A DNA stretch of 64,000 nt from Streptomyces sp. SW4 (GCA_003248315.1 QKWM01000004.1:3717001-3781000), one strand, 5' to 3'. Shown: positions 38,138 through 47,760, counted from the stretch's first letter. Notes: a model not told the origin generated them from the letters alone. Numbers and translations: made by a program.

Positions 38138-39176
38138 CCGGCCGCTCCCGCCGGGCCTCGCCGGGGTAGCGGACGCCGACGCGGTCCCGGATCGCGTCGA
38201 GCGTCCGCATCACCGCGAGCGTGCCGTCCAGCGGCACCAGCGGGGACTCGGTCTCCCCGGCGCGCAGGGACCGCATCACCTCCCGGGCCTCGTGGTGGAG
38301 ACCGCCCCGCGGCCCGTCGGCCGGGTCGGCCGCGAACTCCTCGGGCTCGCGGCCGTCCCGGTGCAGCACGAACCGGTCGGGGTGGAAGAAGCCGTACGGC
38401 ACGTCGATGCGGCCGGCGGACCCGGTCACGGACGCCGTGTTCGCCGTCCCGCCGACGATCGAGCAGTGCAGCGACGCCAGCGCACCGCTCTCCCAGGACA
38501 GCAGCGCCCCGGTCTGGAGGTCGACGCCCTCCTCCGAGAGCACCGCCCGGGCCGTCACGTCCGCCGGCTCCCCGAGCAGCAGCTGCGCGAACGACACCGG
38601 GTACACGCCGAGGTCCAGCAGCGCGCCGCCGCCCTGCGCCGGGTCCCGCAGCCGGTGCGACGGCGGCAGCGCCCCGTCCCTCGCCTCCGGGAGGAGGTGG
38701 CCCGCCAGCCCGAAGTCCGCCTGCACGCTGCGCACCTCGCCGATGGCCCCGTCGTCCACGAGCGCCTTCAGACGCCGCACCAGCGGGTTGCAGTACATCC
38801 ACATCGCTTCCATCAGGAAGCTCCCGCGCTCCCGGGCGAGGGCGACCAGCTCCTGGGCCTCGCGGGCGTTCAGCGTGAACGGCTTCTCGCACAGCACGTT
38901 CCGGCCGGCCTCCAGGCACAGCCCGGCGGCCGCCCGGTGCGCCGCGTGCGGGGTGGCGACGTACACCACGTCGACGTCCTCGTCCCGCGCCAGCCGCGCC
39001 CAGTCGCCGTACGCGCGGCCGATGCCGAAGCGTTCGGCGAACGCCTTCGCCGACGCCTCGCCCCGCGACGCCACCGCCACGATCTCCGCGTCCGGCAGGT
39101 CCAGCAGATCCGCCGTGAACCGCGCCGCCATCCCGCCGGTCGCCAGAATCCCCCAGCGCACCCTCTGCCCGGTCAC
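38124..39176 (-). CDS. Gfo/Idh/MocA-family oxidoreductase
   Basis: An intact 350-residue protein. 'RWGILATGGMAARFTADL' is the N-terminal Rossmann site, 'VVYVATPHAAHRAAAGLCLEAGRNVLCEKPFTLN' contains the family E-K-P motif (catalytic Lys), and 'GGALLDLGVYPVSFAQLLLG' is typical of trans-dihydrodiol- or sugar-dehydrogenase-like members. The start is GTG 39176 with a GGCGAGG stretch just upstream. Its promoter side faces the efflux gene at 39423 across a palindrome-rich gap. Confidence 0.88.
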   Translation of the reverse strand: MTGQRVRWGILATGGMAARFTADLLDLPDAEIVAVASRGEASAKAFAERFGIGRAYGDWARLARDEDVDVVYVATPHAAHRAAAGLCLEAGRNVLCEKPFTLNAREAQELVALARERGSFLMEAMWMYCNPLVRRLKALVDDGAIGEVRSVQADFGLAGHLLPEARDGALPPSHRLRDPAQGGGALLDLGVYPVSFAQLLLGEPADVTARAVLSEEGVDLQTGALLSWESGALASLHCSIVGGTANTASVTGSAGRIDVPYGFFHPDRFVLHRDGREPEEFAADPADGPRGGLHHEAREVMRSLRAGETESPLVPLDGTLAVMRTLDAIRDRVGVRYPGEARRERPVTPV

Positions 39177-39340
39177 CCTCGCCCCCACCCTCACTGCCCC
39201 CACTCGCTCGCTCCCGCTCCCGCTTCGGCGGTCCGTCCCCAGCGCCGCGCGAGCACCCGCCCCCACAGTCGTACGAGCAGCCGTGGAAGCAGTCGCAGCA
39301 GCGGTCCGGGCGAGCAGTCCGTGCGGGCGGTTCAGACGAA

Positions 39341-39379
39341 CTGTTCGTACGAACAGCTCGTACGAACAGTTCGTACGAG
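39341..39379. promoter_or_regulatory. tandem palindromic operator upstream of the efflux gene
   Basis: CTGTTCGTACGAACAG (39341-39356) is a perfect 16-bp palindrome. It abuts CTCGTACGAAC-A-GTTCGTACGAG (39357-39379), an 11+11 palindrome around one base. Both share the half-site GTTCGTACGA, typical of TetR-type operators. It lies 45-80 bases before the MFS start and about 165 bases from the divergent oxidoreductase start. Confidence 0.8.
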
Positions 39380-39422
39380 CTGAGAGCATAGGTGCCGGAT
39401 CCGTAGAAGAGGGAGGGGCCGC

Positions 39423-40769
39423 ATGCCCGAGCGCGGGGCATCCGTACCGGACACCACATCACCGCACAGCCCGCCACCGACCACGTCCCGCACCCTGCGG
39501 GAGGCCCGCCGCACGGGTCTGCTCGTCACCCTCCTCCTCGGCGGCCTGACCGCGACCCCGCCGCTGGCGATGGACATGTACCTCCCGGCCCTGCCGGAGG
39601 TCACTCGCGCCCTGCACGCGCCCGCCGCCACCGTCCAGCTCACGCTGACCGCGTGCCTGGCCGGCATGGCGCTCGGCCAGCTCGTGGTCGGCCCGATGAG
39701 CGACCGCTGGGGCCGCCGCCGCCCGCTGCTCGCCGGACTCGCCGTCTACGTCGTCGCCACCGCCCTGTGCGCCCTGGCGCCCACCGCCGGGACACTGGTC
39801 GCCTTCCGGCTGGCGCAGGGCCTCGCCGGCGCCGCCGGGATCGTCATCGCGCGGGCCGTCGTCCGCGACCTGTACGACGGCTTCGCCATGGCCCGCTTCT
39901 TCTCCACCCTGATGCTGATATCCGGCGTCGCACCGATCGTCGCGCCGCTGCTGGGCGGGCAGATCCTGCGGGTGACCGACTGGCGGGGCGTCTTCGTCGT
40001 CCTCACCGTGCTCGGCGCGCTGCTCGGCGCCGTGGTCTGGGCGAGGCTCCCGGAGACCCTGCCCGCCGCCGAACGGCACACCGGGGGCGTCGGAGAGGCG
40101 CTGCGCTCGATGCGGACCCTCCTCGCCGACCGGGCCTTCTCCGGGTACCTGCTCGCGGGCGGCTTCGCCTTCGCCTCCCTGTTCGCCTACATCTCGGCGT
40201 CCCCGTTCGTCGTCCAGGAGATCTACGGCGCCTCCCCGCAGACCTTCAGCCTGCTGTTCGGCCTGAACTCCGTCGGCCTGGTCCTCGTCGGGCAGATCAA
40301 CGGCAAGATCCTGGTCGGCCGGGTCCGGCTCGACCGGGTGCTGGCGCTCGGCCTCGCGATCGTCATCGCCGCCGCGGCCGCCCTGCTGCTGATGTCCCTC
40401 GGGGTGTTCGGCGACGTCGGGCTGGTTCCGGTCGCCGCCGCGCTGTTCGTGCTGATGTCCGCGATGGGCATCACCCTGCCCAACACCCAGGCGCTCGCGC
40501 TGATGCGGGTCGAGCACGCCGCCGGCTCCGCCTCCGCGCTGCTCGGCACGTCCTCCTTCCTCATCGGCGCCGTCGCCTCCCCGCTCGTCGGCATCGCCGG
40601 TGAGGACACCGCCCTGCCCATGGCCGTGGTGCAGCTCGGCGCGGCACTGCTGGCCGCGGGCTGCTTCCTGGGCCTGTGCCGCCCCTGGCGTACCGGCACC
40701 ACCGGTACCGCGGGCACGACCGGCGCGGCCGGTGACGCCCGCGCGGACGCGGAAGGAGCGGCGAGCTGA
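39423..40769 (+). CDS. Bcr/CflA-type multidrug efflux MFS transporter
   Basis: An intact 448-residue protein with about 12 hydrophobic segments. Family marks: 'AMDMYLPALPEVTRAL' in the first segment region, 'GPMSDRWGRRRPLL' (MFS motif A between segments 2 and 3), 'FRLAQGLAGAAGIVIARAVVRDLYDG' and 'FVVQEIYGASPQTFSLLFGLN', all typical of drug-resistance Bcr/CflA carriers. It starts at ATG 39423. The palindromes upstream suggest control by a TetR-type repressor not encoded next to it. The stop overlaps the putative start of the next gene. Confidence 0.92.
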   Translation: MPERGASVPDTTSPHSPPPTTSRTLREARRTGLLVTLLLGGLTATPPLAMDMYLPALPEVTRALHAPAATVQLTLTACLAGMALGQLVVGPMSDRWGRRRPLLAGLAVYVVATALCALAPTAGTLVAFRLAQGLAGAAGIVIARAVVRDLYDGFAMARFFSTLMLISGVAPIVAPLLGGQILRVTDWRGVFVVLTVLGALLGAVVWARLPETLPAAERHTGGVGEALRSMRTLLADRAFSGYLLAGGFAFASLFAYISASPFVVQEIYGASPQTFSLLFGLNSVGLVLVGQINGKILVGRVRLDRVLALGLAIVIAAAAALLLMSLGVFGDVGLVPVAAALFVLMSAMGITLPNTQALALMRVEHAAGSASALLGTSSFLIGAVASPLVGIAGEDTALPMAVVQLGAALLAAGCFLGLCRPWRTGTTGTAGTTGAAGDARADAEGAAS

Positions 40770-41897
40770 GCGCGCCGAGACTGCGCAGGGACACGGCGGA
40801 ACGGGCCGGCCTCGACCCCGGGCGGCTGGACCTCCTCGTCCGGGAGGTCCGCGCCCTCACCGCCGGGGAACGCCCGTGGGCGCCGGGTGCCGTCGTGGCC
40901 GCCGGGCGCGGCCCGGTGCTCGCCGTCGAGGAGGCGGCCGGCTGGGCCGTGCGCCACGCCTCCTACGACGCCGGCCGCGACGCGCCCGTGGAACTGCCGC
41001 CCCGGACCGGGTGCCGGTCACCGTCGGCACCCCCTTCGACCTGGCGTCGCTCACCAAGCTGTTCACGTCCGTCGCCGCCGTCCAGCAGATCGAGCGGGGC
41101 ACGCTCGGCATCGACGCCGAGGTCGGCGCCTACCTCCCGGACTTCCACGCCGCCGCCCGGCATCGCGTCACCGTACGGCAGCTGCTCACCCACACCTCGG
41201 GGCTGCGGCCCGAACTGCCGCTGTACGACGGCGCCGACGCCGCCGAGCGGCTGGAGATGCTGCGCGCCGAAGCGCCCGTCGGCGTGCCCGGCACCTACTG
41301 CTACTCCGACCTGAACATGCTGCTCCTCCAGCAGGTCCTGGAACGCATCACCGGCCGGTCCCTCGACGTCCTGGTCCGCGACGGGATCACCCGCCCGCTG
41401 GGCATGACGGCCACCCGGTTCGGGCCCTGCCCCGAGGCGGCGGCGACCGAGGACCAGCGGCGGCCGTGGACCAAGGCCGACCGGGGGATGCTGCGGGGCG
41501 TCGTGCACGACGAGAACGCCTGGGCGCTGGGCGGGGTGGCCGGCCACGCGGGGCTGTTCTCGACGGCCCGTGACCTGGCCGTGTTCTGCCGGGCGCTGCT
41601 CGCCGGCGGCGCCTACGGCCCGGCCCGCATCCTCGGCCCCGACTTCGTCGACCTGCTGCTGACGCCGCCGGGCCTGGGCTTCGCCCTCGACCAGCCGTGG
41701 TTCATGGGGAAGCTGGCCGGGCGCGGGGCGGCCGGGCACACCGGCTTCACCGGCACGATGCTGGTCCTCGACCGGGCGACGGACACGTTCCTGGTGCTCC
41801 TGGCCAACGCGGTCCATCCCGCCGCCCGGCCCGGCCGGACAGCCGCCCGCGCGCCGCGGTGGCGACCCACCTGGCCCACGCGATCCGCGCCCGCTGA
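40766..41897 (+). CDS. class C beta-lactamase-like serine hydrolase (frameshifted)
   Basis: About 377 residues. Serine-hydrolase motifs: 'TPFDLASLTKLFTSVAA' (S-x-x-K), 'YCYSDLNMLLLQQVLE' (Y-S-D) and 'GAAGHTGFTGTMLVLD' (H-T-G). Frame breaks occur near 41015 and 41815; rejoined, it ends 'ATHLAHAIRAR'. The apparent start is CTG 40766, overlapping the MFS stop (CTGA) and preceded by GGAAGGAG; a CTG start is rare, and a misread GTG is possible. Such enzymes are esterases or DD-peptidases rather than necessarily beta-lactamases. Co-transcription with the efflux gene is likely. Confidence 0.85.
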
Positions 41898-41956
41898 CCC
41901 GGCCGCCGGCGGGAGGCCCGCGGGGCCCGGGTGACGAGCGCGGGGCGAGGCTTCGC

Positions 41957-42004
41957 GGGCAGGCGGCTTCCCGGGCAGGCGGCTTCCCGGGCAGGCGGCT
42001 TCCC
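41957..42004 (+). repeat. three tandem 16-bp repeats
   Basis: GGGCAGGCGGCTTCCC occurs three times head to tail (41957-41972, 41973-41988, 41989-42004), after the serine hydrolase gene. No coding or terminator role is evident. Confidence 0.9.
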
Positions 42005-42008
42005 GGGT

Positions 42009-42090
42009 GAACGGGGGTGAGGGCGGCTGAGCGGGACGGCGAGCGGGGGTGAGGGCGGCTGAGCGGGGCGGCGAGCGGGGGTGAGGGCGG
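42009..42090 (+). repeat. 32-bp tandem repeat, about 2.6 copies
   Basis: Units at 42009-42040 and 42041-42072 differ at two positions, and a partial third copy starts at 42073. The unit contains GGGGGTGAGGGCGGCTGAGC. It lies just behind the 16-bp repeat, before the Rsm22-type gene. It is purine-rich on the plus strand. Confidence 0.9.
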
Positions 42091-42160
42091 GGTGGGCGTG
42101 GCGGCGGCCCGGGGGCGAGCGGCGATCGGGGCGCGGACGCCCGCCCCGTAGAATCGCCGG

Positions 42161-43160
42161 GTGAACGTGCCCGCCGCCCCGCCGCCGACACCCTGCGGTC
42201 CGCCCTCGCCGGACTGCTCGACGGGCTGCCGGCCCGGCAGGCCGCGCAGGCCGTGGAGCGGCTGATCGCCCACTACCGCGGGGCGACCCCGACCGACGCG
42301 CCGATCCTGCGGGACCGCGCCGACGTGGCCGCCTACGCCGCGTACCGGATGCCCGCGACGTTCGAGGCGGTGCGGTCGGCCCTGGCCGCGTTCGCCGCCG
42401 CCGTCCCGGGCTGGGCGCCCGGCGACCACGTCGACGTCGGCGGCGGCACCGGCGCCGCCACCTGGGCCGTCGCCGACACCTGGGCGGGCATCCGGCCCGT
42501 GACCGTGCTCGACTGGGCGGAGCCCGCGCTCGCCCTCGGCCGGGAGATCGCCGCCGCGGAGCCGGCGCTCGCGGACGTCCGCTGGCGGCGGGCCCGGATC
42601 GGCTCCGGACTCACCCTCGACGGCACCGACCTGGTCACCGTCTCCTACGTCCTGAACGAGCTGACCGCCGCCGACCGCGTCGCGCTCGTGGACGCCGCCG
42701 CGTCCGCCGCCCGGGCCGTCGTGATCGTCGAGGCGGGCACCCCGGCCGGGTACGAGCGCGTCATCGAGGCCCGGGGCCGCCTCGTCGCCGCCGGCTTCCG
42801 GATCGCCGCGCCCTGCCCGCACAGTGCCGCCTGCCCCATCGCGCCCGGCACGGACTGGTGCCACTTCTCGGCGCGGGTCAGCCGTTCCTCCCTGCACCGC
42901 CAGGTCAAGGGCGGCTCCCTCGCCTACGAGGACGAGAAGTTCAGCTACGTCGCCGCCGTCCGCGCCGGCGTCCCCGCCGAGCCGGCCGTCTCCCGGATCG
43001 TCCGGCGACCGCAGATCCGCAAGGGCCAGGTCCTGCTCGACCTGTGCGAGACCGAGCCGGCCCTGGACCGGGTGACGGTCACCAAGCGCCACGGCGACCT
43101 GTACCGGGCGGCCCGCGACGCCGACTGGGGCGACGCCTGGCCGCCCCGGCCACCGCCTAG
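42161..43160 (+). CDS. Rsm22-type small-ribosomal-subunit methyltransferase family protein (frameshifted)
   Basis: About 333 residues. It begins GTG 42161 and enters its main frame after a break near 42180. SAM-binding 'HVDVGGGTGAATWAVADTW' (motif I), 'VSYVLNELTAADRVALV', then 'IEAGTPAGYERVIEAR' and the cysteine signature 'CPHSAACPI...TDWCHF', followed by 'YEDEKFSYVAA': the layout of the Rsm22 (mitochondrial mS-associated) family, which may hold an Fe-S cluster. The tail is broken near 43145 and probably ends 'ATA'. It is predicted to act in ribosome small-subunit assembly. Confidence 0.85.
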
Positions 43161-43251
43161 CCGACGTCCGCGGCCGCATCCCGGGCCTACGGTCACCTCC
43201 CGGGCTCACGGCCGTCCCGGGCCCACGGTCGCACTGCCTGGCCGTCGCCGC

Positions 43252-43524
43252 TCACCGGCTCCTGCCGGGACCCCGGCGCCTGCTCGGGCCCTTGTCCCTG
43301 CTCGGGCCGTTTTCCCTGCTCGGGCCCTTGCCCCGCTCGGGCCGCCCTTGCTCCTGCCTCTGCTGTTTCTCCCGCATCCTCCGGGCCAGTTCGCGCTTGT
43401 GCGTCCTGGCGTCCGGGTGGGCGCCGAACCCGGCGCCGCCGGCGCCGCCGCGCAGGGCCTCGCGGCCGAGGTTCCGGCGCGGTCCGCCGACGCCCAGCAT
43501 GTTCCCTGCTCCGCCTCGGGTCAT
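43252..43524 (-). CDS. DUF6243-type small basic protein
   Basis: An intact 90-residue protein from ATG 43524 (GGAAGG upstream). 'MTRGGAGNMLGVGGPRRNL' followed by a Gly-rich stretch and 'KRELARRMREKQQ' is a pattern I know from a small Streptomyces family annotated DUF6243. The C-terminal 30 residues are a repetitive, highly basic tail ('GPSRENGPSRDKGPSRRRG'). Function is unknown. It is divergent from the TetR gene, and two operator-like repeats lie between them, so it is a likely target of that regulator. Confidence 0.75.
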   Translation of the reverse strand: MTRGGAGNMLGVGGPRRNLGREALRGGAGGAGFGAHPDARTHKRELARRMREKQQRQEQGRPERGKGPSRENGPSRDKGPSRRRGPGRSR

Positions 43525-43555
43525 GGGGGTGTCCTTCCTCTCCGACACTCGCGAC

Positions 43556-43604
43556 GAGACGGTTCGTCTCGCACAAAGAACCCTCCACGAGACGCAGCGT
43601 CTTG
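43556..43604. promoter_or_regulatory. two inverted-repeat operators between DUF6243 gene and tetR
   Basis: GAGACG-GTT-CGTCTC (43556-43570) is a perfect 6+6 repeat. CGAGACG-CAG-CGTCTTG (43588-43604) is a second, nearly identical site 32 bases on. They sit between divergent start codons at 43524 and 43625, the classic place for TetR autoregulation. Confidence 0.8.
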
Positions 43605-43624
43605 TCAACTGGTAAGTTCGGGCC

Positions 43625-44271
43625 ATGTCCGAGCAGAAGCCAGACCACAAGCCCGACCAGGGCTCCGCCCAGAAGCCCGACCACAAGCGCCGCAGCCAGA
43701 GGTCCCGCCAGGCCATCTACGACGCCGCCCTCGCGCTCGTCGCCGAGGTCGGCTACCCCAGGACCACCATCGAGGGCATCGCCGCCCGCGCCGGCGTCGG
43801 CAAGCAGACGATCTACCGCTGGTGGTCGTCCAAGGCCGACGTCCTGCTGGAGGCCTTCCTGCACATCGGGGAGCAGGACGCCGGGACGGGGAGCGGCAGC
43901 CGTACGCCTTCCCGGACACCGGCGACCTCGCCGCCGACCTCAAGCTCGTCCTGCGGGCCACCGTGGACGAACTGCGCGACCCCAGGTTCGAGGGGCCCAG
44001 CCGGGCCCTGGCCGCGGAGGGCGTCGTCAACGAGGAACTCGGCCGCGTCGTCGTCGCCAAGCTGCTGGAACCCTCGCTCCAGCTCTACGTCGAGCGGCTG
44101 CGCTCCGCCCAGGAGGCCGGACAGGTGCGCCGCGACATCGATCCGAGGATCGCGCTGGAGCTGTTCGTCTCGCCGCTCGCCCAGCGGTGGCTGCAGCGCA
44201 CCGCCCCGTTCTCGTACGAGTACACCGACACCCTCGTCGACTACGCGCTGTACGGCCTCGCTCCCCGTTGA
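43625..44271 (+). CDS. TetR/AcrR-family repressor (frameshifted)
   Basis: About 215 residues. The N-terminal HTH domain reads 'AIYDAALALVAEVGYPRTTIEGIAARAGVGKQTIYRWW', the TetR signature; the rest ('LVLRATVDELRDPRFEGPSRAL', 'DIDPRIALELFVSPLAQRWL') is a TetR C-terminal ligand-binding domain. One base is missing near 43905, splitting the two parts. A charged 20-residue tail precedes the HTH. It starts at ATG 43625. Two operators upstream suggest it represses itself and the divergent DUF6243 gene. The ligand is unknown. Confidence 0.85.
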
Positions 44272-44361
44272 CCTGGGAAGTTTGTCCGTCCGCGACCCCG
44301 ACGCACGGATTGGTGCGACCATAGGGCATGCTGGAGCGCACGACGGCGAGGCGAGGGATAG

Positions 44362-45087
44362 ATGAGCGCGGAGTTCGGCGGCCGGACCGGCCGGCAGGGC
44401 AAAATCTCCCAGTGGCTGCGCGGACGCCGGCCCAAGGAGGCCGCCGGAGACGGCGGCCGGGAGGCTCTGCTGCTGGCCACCGCCGGGGCGGGCCTGCCGC
44501 TCGCGCCCGCCGCGCACCCCGCCGGCTACATGTGCTCCTGCGACCGCGTCGGCTGCCCCACCCCGGCCCGGCACCCGATCTCGTTCGCCTGGCAGACCCA
44601 GTCCACGACCGACCGCGCCCAGATCGAGCGCTGGGCCCGGCACCAGCCGCAGGCCAACTTCATCACCGCGACCGGCATGGTGCACGACGTGCTCGACGTG
44701 CCGCTGGAGGCCGGCCGCGAGGCGCTGGCGCGGCTGCTGGACGGCGGCGTCGAGGTCGGCCCGGTCGCCGAGAGCGACGACGGCCGCATGCTGTTCTTCA
44801 CCCTCACCCGCGGCACGCCCGAGGAGGAGGACGAATGGTGGCCCTGCGAGCTGGACTGCCATCCCGAGACGATGGACGAGCATCCCGGCCTGCGATGGCA
44901 CTGCCGGGGTTCGTACGTCCTCGTCCCGCCCGCCCGGCTGCCCGGTGACCAGGCGGTGCGGTGGCTGCGCGGCCCCGAGCACGCCCTGCCCGACCCCCTC
45001 ACGCTGCTGGAGGCGCTGACCGACGCGTGCGCGCGGTACGCGCAGTCCGGCGGCGACCACGCCGGGGCCTGGCCGCTGCGCCACTGA
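44362..45087 (+). CDS. bifunctional DNA primase/polymerase (prim-pol) domain protein
   Basis: An intact 241-residue protein from ATG 44362 (GCGAGGG upstream). 'GLPLAPAAHPAGYMCSCDRVGCPTPARHPISFAW' is the typical start of the small Streptomyces prim-pol family, followed by 'WARHQPQANFITATG', and a C-terminal 'WHCRGSYVLVPPARLPG'. The usual catalytic acidic pair of replicative prim-pols is not obvious, so this shortened form may have another role. It is cytoplasmic and stands alone. Confidence 0.8.
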   Translation: MSAEFGGRTGRQGKISQWLRGRRPKEAAGDGGREALLLATAGAGLPLAPAAHPAGYMCSCDRVGCPTPARHPISFAWQTQSTTDRAQIERWARHQPQANFITATGMVHDVLDVPLEAGREALARLLDGGVEVGPVAESDDGRMLFFTLTRGTPEEEDEWWPCELDCHPETMDEHPGLRWHCRGSYVLVPPARLPGDQAVRWLRGPEHALPDPLTLLEALTDACARYAQSGGDHAGAWPLRH

Positions 45088-45120
45088 CCGACGCGCCCCC
45101 GCCGCGACGATCCCGGGCCG

Positions 45121-46119
45121 CTACGACCCCTGGGCCGACGTCAGGCCCTGCACCCGGCCCAGGATCTTCACCCCGTCGTCGGCGGAGTCCTTCGCCGGGT
45201 TCACGGCGACCGCGTTGGAGACGAACTCCATCGTCAGGGACTGCTTGATCTCGCCCTCCGTCAGCGCCAGGACGCTCTCGTTCGGGGTGGGCACCGAGGC
45301 GCCCTGCGCGGCGGTCTGCTTCTCGTAGTGGCGCGTGGTGAAGAACACCAGCGCCCCGCCGTCCTGCGTGCGCAGCGCCAGCGGCGCGTAGTCGCCGTTG
45401 GTCAGCGGCTCGTCGATGTACTGCCGGGCGAGGCCCGGCCGGCGCTCCTGCTTCTTGCGCAGCTCCCGCCAGCCGCTGGTGTGCGTGCCGTCCGCGAAGG
45501 TTCCGCCGCCGTCCTGGAGGTAGTCGGCGTAGTCCTCGCTCAGCTCCTTCGGGGGACCGCCAGGCCGGCGGTGTCGGCGGGCACGGCCTCGGCCCAGCCG
45601 TTCTCGTCCGTCGGGAACCGGGGCACGGAGCCGGGGCGACCAGCGTCAGATAGGCCACCTGCCAGGTCTCGTCCAGGCCGTGCCGGGTGAACACCAGCAG
45701 CCAGCGCGCGTTCCCGCCCTTGTTGCCGCGGGCGTCGGCGAGGAACCAGCGCGGCCAGCCCGCCTTCTTCGGGATCGTGTACTTCACGTCCGTCAGCTTC
45801 AGCGGGGTGTGCCGCGGGTTGCCGTCGGGTGGTTGGCCTGGCCGGCCTCCAGCCGCGCGGAGTCGATGTCGGCGAGGGCGCCGGTCGTGTACTCGGCGTC
45901 CAGGGAGGGATCGTAGGCCTTGTCGGCCTTGTTGTACGCGGTCGTGAACCGCTCCAGGGCCTTGGCGGCCTCGGCCCGGGTGGCCGCCGGGAGCACCTCG
46001 CGTTCGCCGTGCACCACCACGCACCCGCTCGCCGTCACCGCCAGGGCGGTCACCGAAGCCGCCGTCAGGACGCCCCGGTTCAGCCTGCGAAGCCTCTCAG
46101 TGCCGCGATCCCTGCTCAT
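45121..46119 (-). CDS. predicted secreted lipoprotein of unknown function (frameshifted)
   Basis: About 333 residues after rejoining near 45835, 45640 and 45560. The N-terminus ('RRLNRGVLTAASVTALAVTASGCVVV') is a lipoprotein signal with the acylated Cys in 'ASGC'. The mature part has two related halves ('ALERFTTAYNKADKAYDP', 'WPRWFLADARGNKGGNARWLLVF', 'LVFFTTRHYEKQTA', 'ESVLALTEGEIKQSL'). The start is ATG 46119. I recognise the general type from Streptomyces but no function. Confidence 0.75.
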
Positions 46120-46335
46120 CAGGTTTCCTTCACCTTCCCCTTCCCGGAGGCGAACCCTACCGGGACCCGGTGACGCGCGGACGCCCGGACCGGGTACAGC
46201 GTCCACACCGTGACCCGGCCCGCCCGGACGTGCCGTACGCGGGCGCCGCCCCGCCGGCCACCGGCGACGGGCACGGTGCGGTGGAGGACCGGGACGGCCG
46301 TCCGTCCGCTCCGCCCCGTTTGCTTGAATGCCCCC

Positions 46336-46978
46336 GTGACCGACTACGACGTCCTGCGCGTCTTCTGTGCGCCGAACGGCGGCTACGGCAACGAACTCGG
46401 GGTCGTCCGCGACGGCTCGGCGCTGCCCGATCCGGACGAGCGGCAGGCGTTCGCCGCCGAACTCGGCTTCAGCGAGACCGTGTTCGTCGACGACCCCGAG
46501 CGCGGCGTCGTCGACATCTACACGCCCTCCGCGCGGCTGCCGTTCGCCGGCCACCCCTGCGTCGGCACGGCCTGGCTCCTCGACGTGCCGGAACTGGTCA
46601 CGCGGGCCGGGGTGGTGGGCGCCCGGCTGGACGGGGAGTTCAGCTGGATCGAGGCGCGGGCGGAGTGGGCGCCGCCGCGCACCCTGCGCCGGTACGCCAC
46701 CGCCGCCGAGGTCGACGACCTGGCCGTGCCGCCGCCGGGGAGTGGGTGTACGCCTGGGCCTGGCAGGACGAGGCCGCGGGACGGATCCGCGCCCGCGGGT
46801 TTCCCGGCCGCGGCGACGGCGTCGACGAGGACGAGGCGACCGGCGCGGCGGCACTGCTGCTGACCGACCGGCTGGGCCGCGCCCTGAACATCACCCAGGG
46901 CGCGGGCTCGCAGATCCTCACGGCCCCCAGCCGGGCGGCTGGGTGGAGGTCGGGGGACGGGTGTCCCTGGAGCGCTGA
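46336..46978 (+). CDS. PhzF-family isomerase-like protein (frameshifted)
   Basis: About 214 residues from GTG 46336. PhzF pattern: 'VFCAPNGGYGNELGVV', catalytic-site 'LGFSETVFVDDP', 'RLPFAGHPCVGTAWLL' and the C-terminal-half 'DEDEATGAAALLLTDRLG'. Breaks near 46735 and 46930 are single-base. It is somewhat shorter than classical PhzF (about 280). The family includes phenazine-pathway and diverse small-molecule isomerases; no phenazine genes are present here. The end is 3 bases from the end of the convergent heme oxygenase. Confidence 0.85.
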
Positions 46979-46981
46979 GCC

Positions 46982-47629
46982 TCAGGCGCTCAGCGGGAAC
47001 TCCTCGCCCAGGGCCCGGAAGACGGCCGTGTTCAGCGCGAACGCCTTCTTGCACTCGGCGATCACCCGCTGCTTCTCCAGGTCGTCCGCGCGGATGCCGT
47101 CCAGCAGCGCGCGGTACTCCCGCTTGAACGCGGCCGGGTTCCCGATCCCGTCGAAGACGTAGAAGCGGACGCCGTCGCCCTTCTTCGCGAAGCCCCAGGT
47201 GCGCTCGGCCTTGTCGCGGATGATCTGCCCGCCGGACAGGTCGCCGAGGTAGCGCGTGTAGTGGTGGGCGACGTAACCGCCGGGCCAGCGCTCGGCGCAC
47301 TCCCGCACCCGGTCCGCGTACGCCCGCGTGGCCGGCAGCGCGGACAGGGAAGCCCGCCAGCCGGGACCCCGCAGATGCTCCAGGTCCCGCTCCAGCGCGG
47401 CCACCCGGAACAGCTCCGGCCGGACGAACGGCCCGGCCACCGGGTCCGCCGCCAGCCGCTGGGCGCCGCTCTCCAGCGCCTCGTAGACGAACCACAACTG
47501 CTCGGTGTAGCGGGCGTAGGCCTCGACGCCGAGTCGCCCGCCCAGCAGGTCGCTCATGAACGTCGAGGTCTCCGCCTCCGTGTGCTGCTCGTGGGACGCG
47601 GTGCGGATCAGCGTCGAGAAGGAGTCCAT
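46982..47629 (-). CDS. hmuO: heme oxygenase (biliverdin-producing)
   Basis: An intact 215-residue protein. 'IRTASHEQHTEAETSTFM' holds the proximal heme-ligand His (about residue 16), and 'VAHHYTRYLGDLSGGQIIRDKAERTW' carries the distal-helix Gly-rich motif of HmuO-type enzymes. It opens the heme ring to biliverdin, CO and iron, freeing iron for the cell. An iron box (47648-47661) lies 20 bases upstream, so repression by a DmdR/IdeR-type regulator under iron-replete conditions is expected. Confidence 0.93.
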   Translation of the reverse strand: MDSFSTLIRTASHEQHTEAETSTFMSDLLGGRLGVEAYARYTEQLWFVYEALESGAQRLAADPVAGPFVRPELFRVAALERDLEHLRGPGWRASLSALPATRAYADRVRECAERWPGGYVAHHYTRYLGDLSGGQIIRDKAERTWGFAKKGDGVRFYVFDGIGNPAAFKREYRALLDGIRADDLEKQRVIAECKKAFALNTAVFRALGEEFPLSA

Positions 47630-47647
47630 GTGACCGATCTTCTGTGG

Positions 47648-47661
47648 TTAGGCTTACCTAA
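47648..47661. promoter_or_regulatory. iron box (DmdR/IdeR-type operator)
   Basis: TTAGGCTTACCTAA, a near-perfect dyad matching the core of the DtxR/IdeR/DmdR1 operator, 20 bases before the heme oxygenase start codon. Confidence 0.88.
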
Positions 47662-47717
47662 GTCAATAGGTTGCCGACGGGCTGTCGGTAAGACAGTACC
47701 CATCCGGGCACGAAAAA

Positions 47718-47743
47718 GACCCGCCCTCCGAAGAAGGCGGGTC
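47718..47743 (-). terminator. map: Rho-independent terminator of map
   Basis: On the minus strand a GACCCGCC/GGCGGGTC stem (47743-47718) is followed by TTTTT, right after the map stop codon at 47761. Confidence 0.92.
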
Positions 47744-47760
47744 CGGGTGCGGCCGACGGG

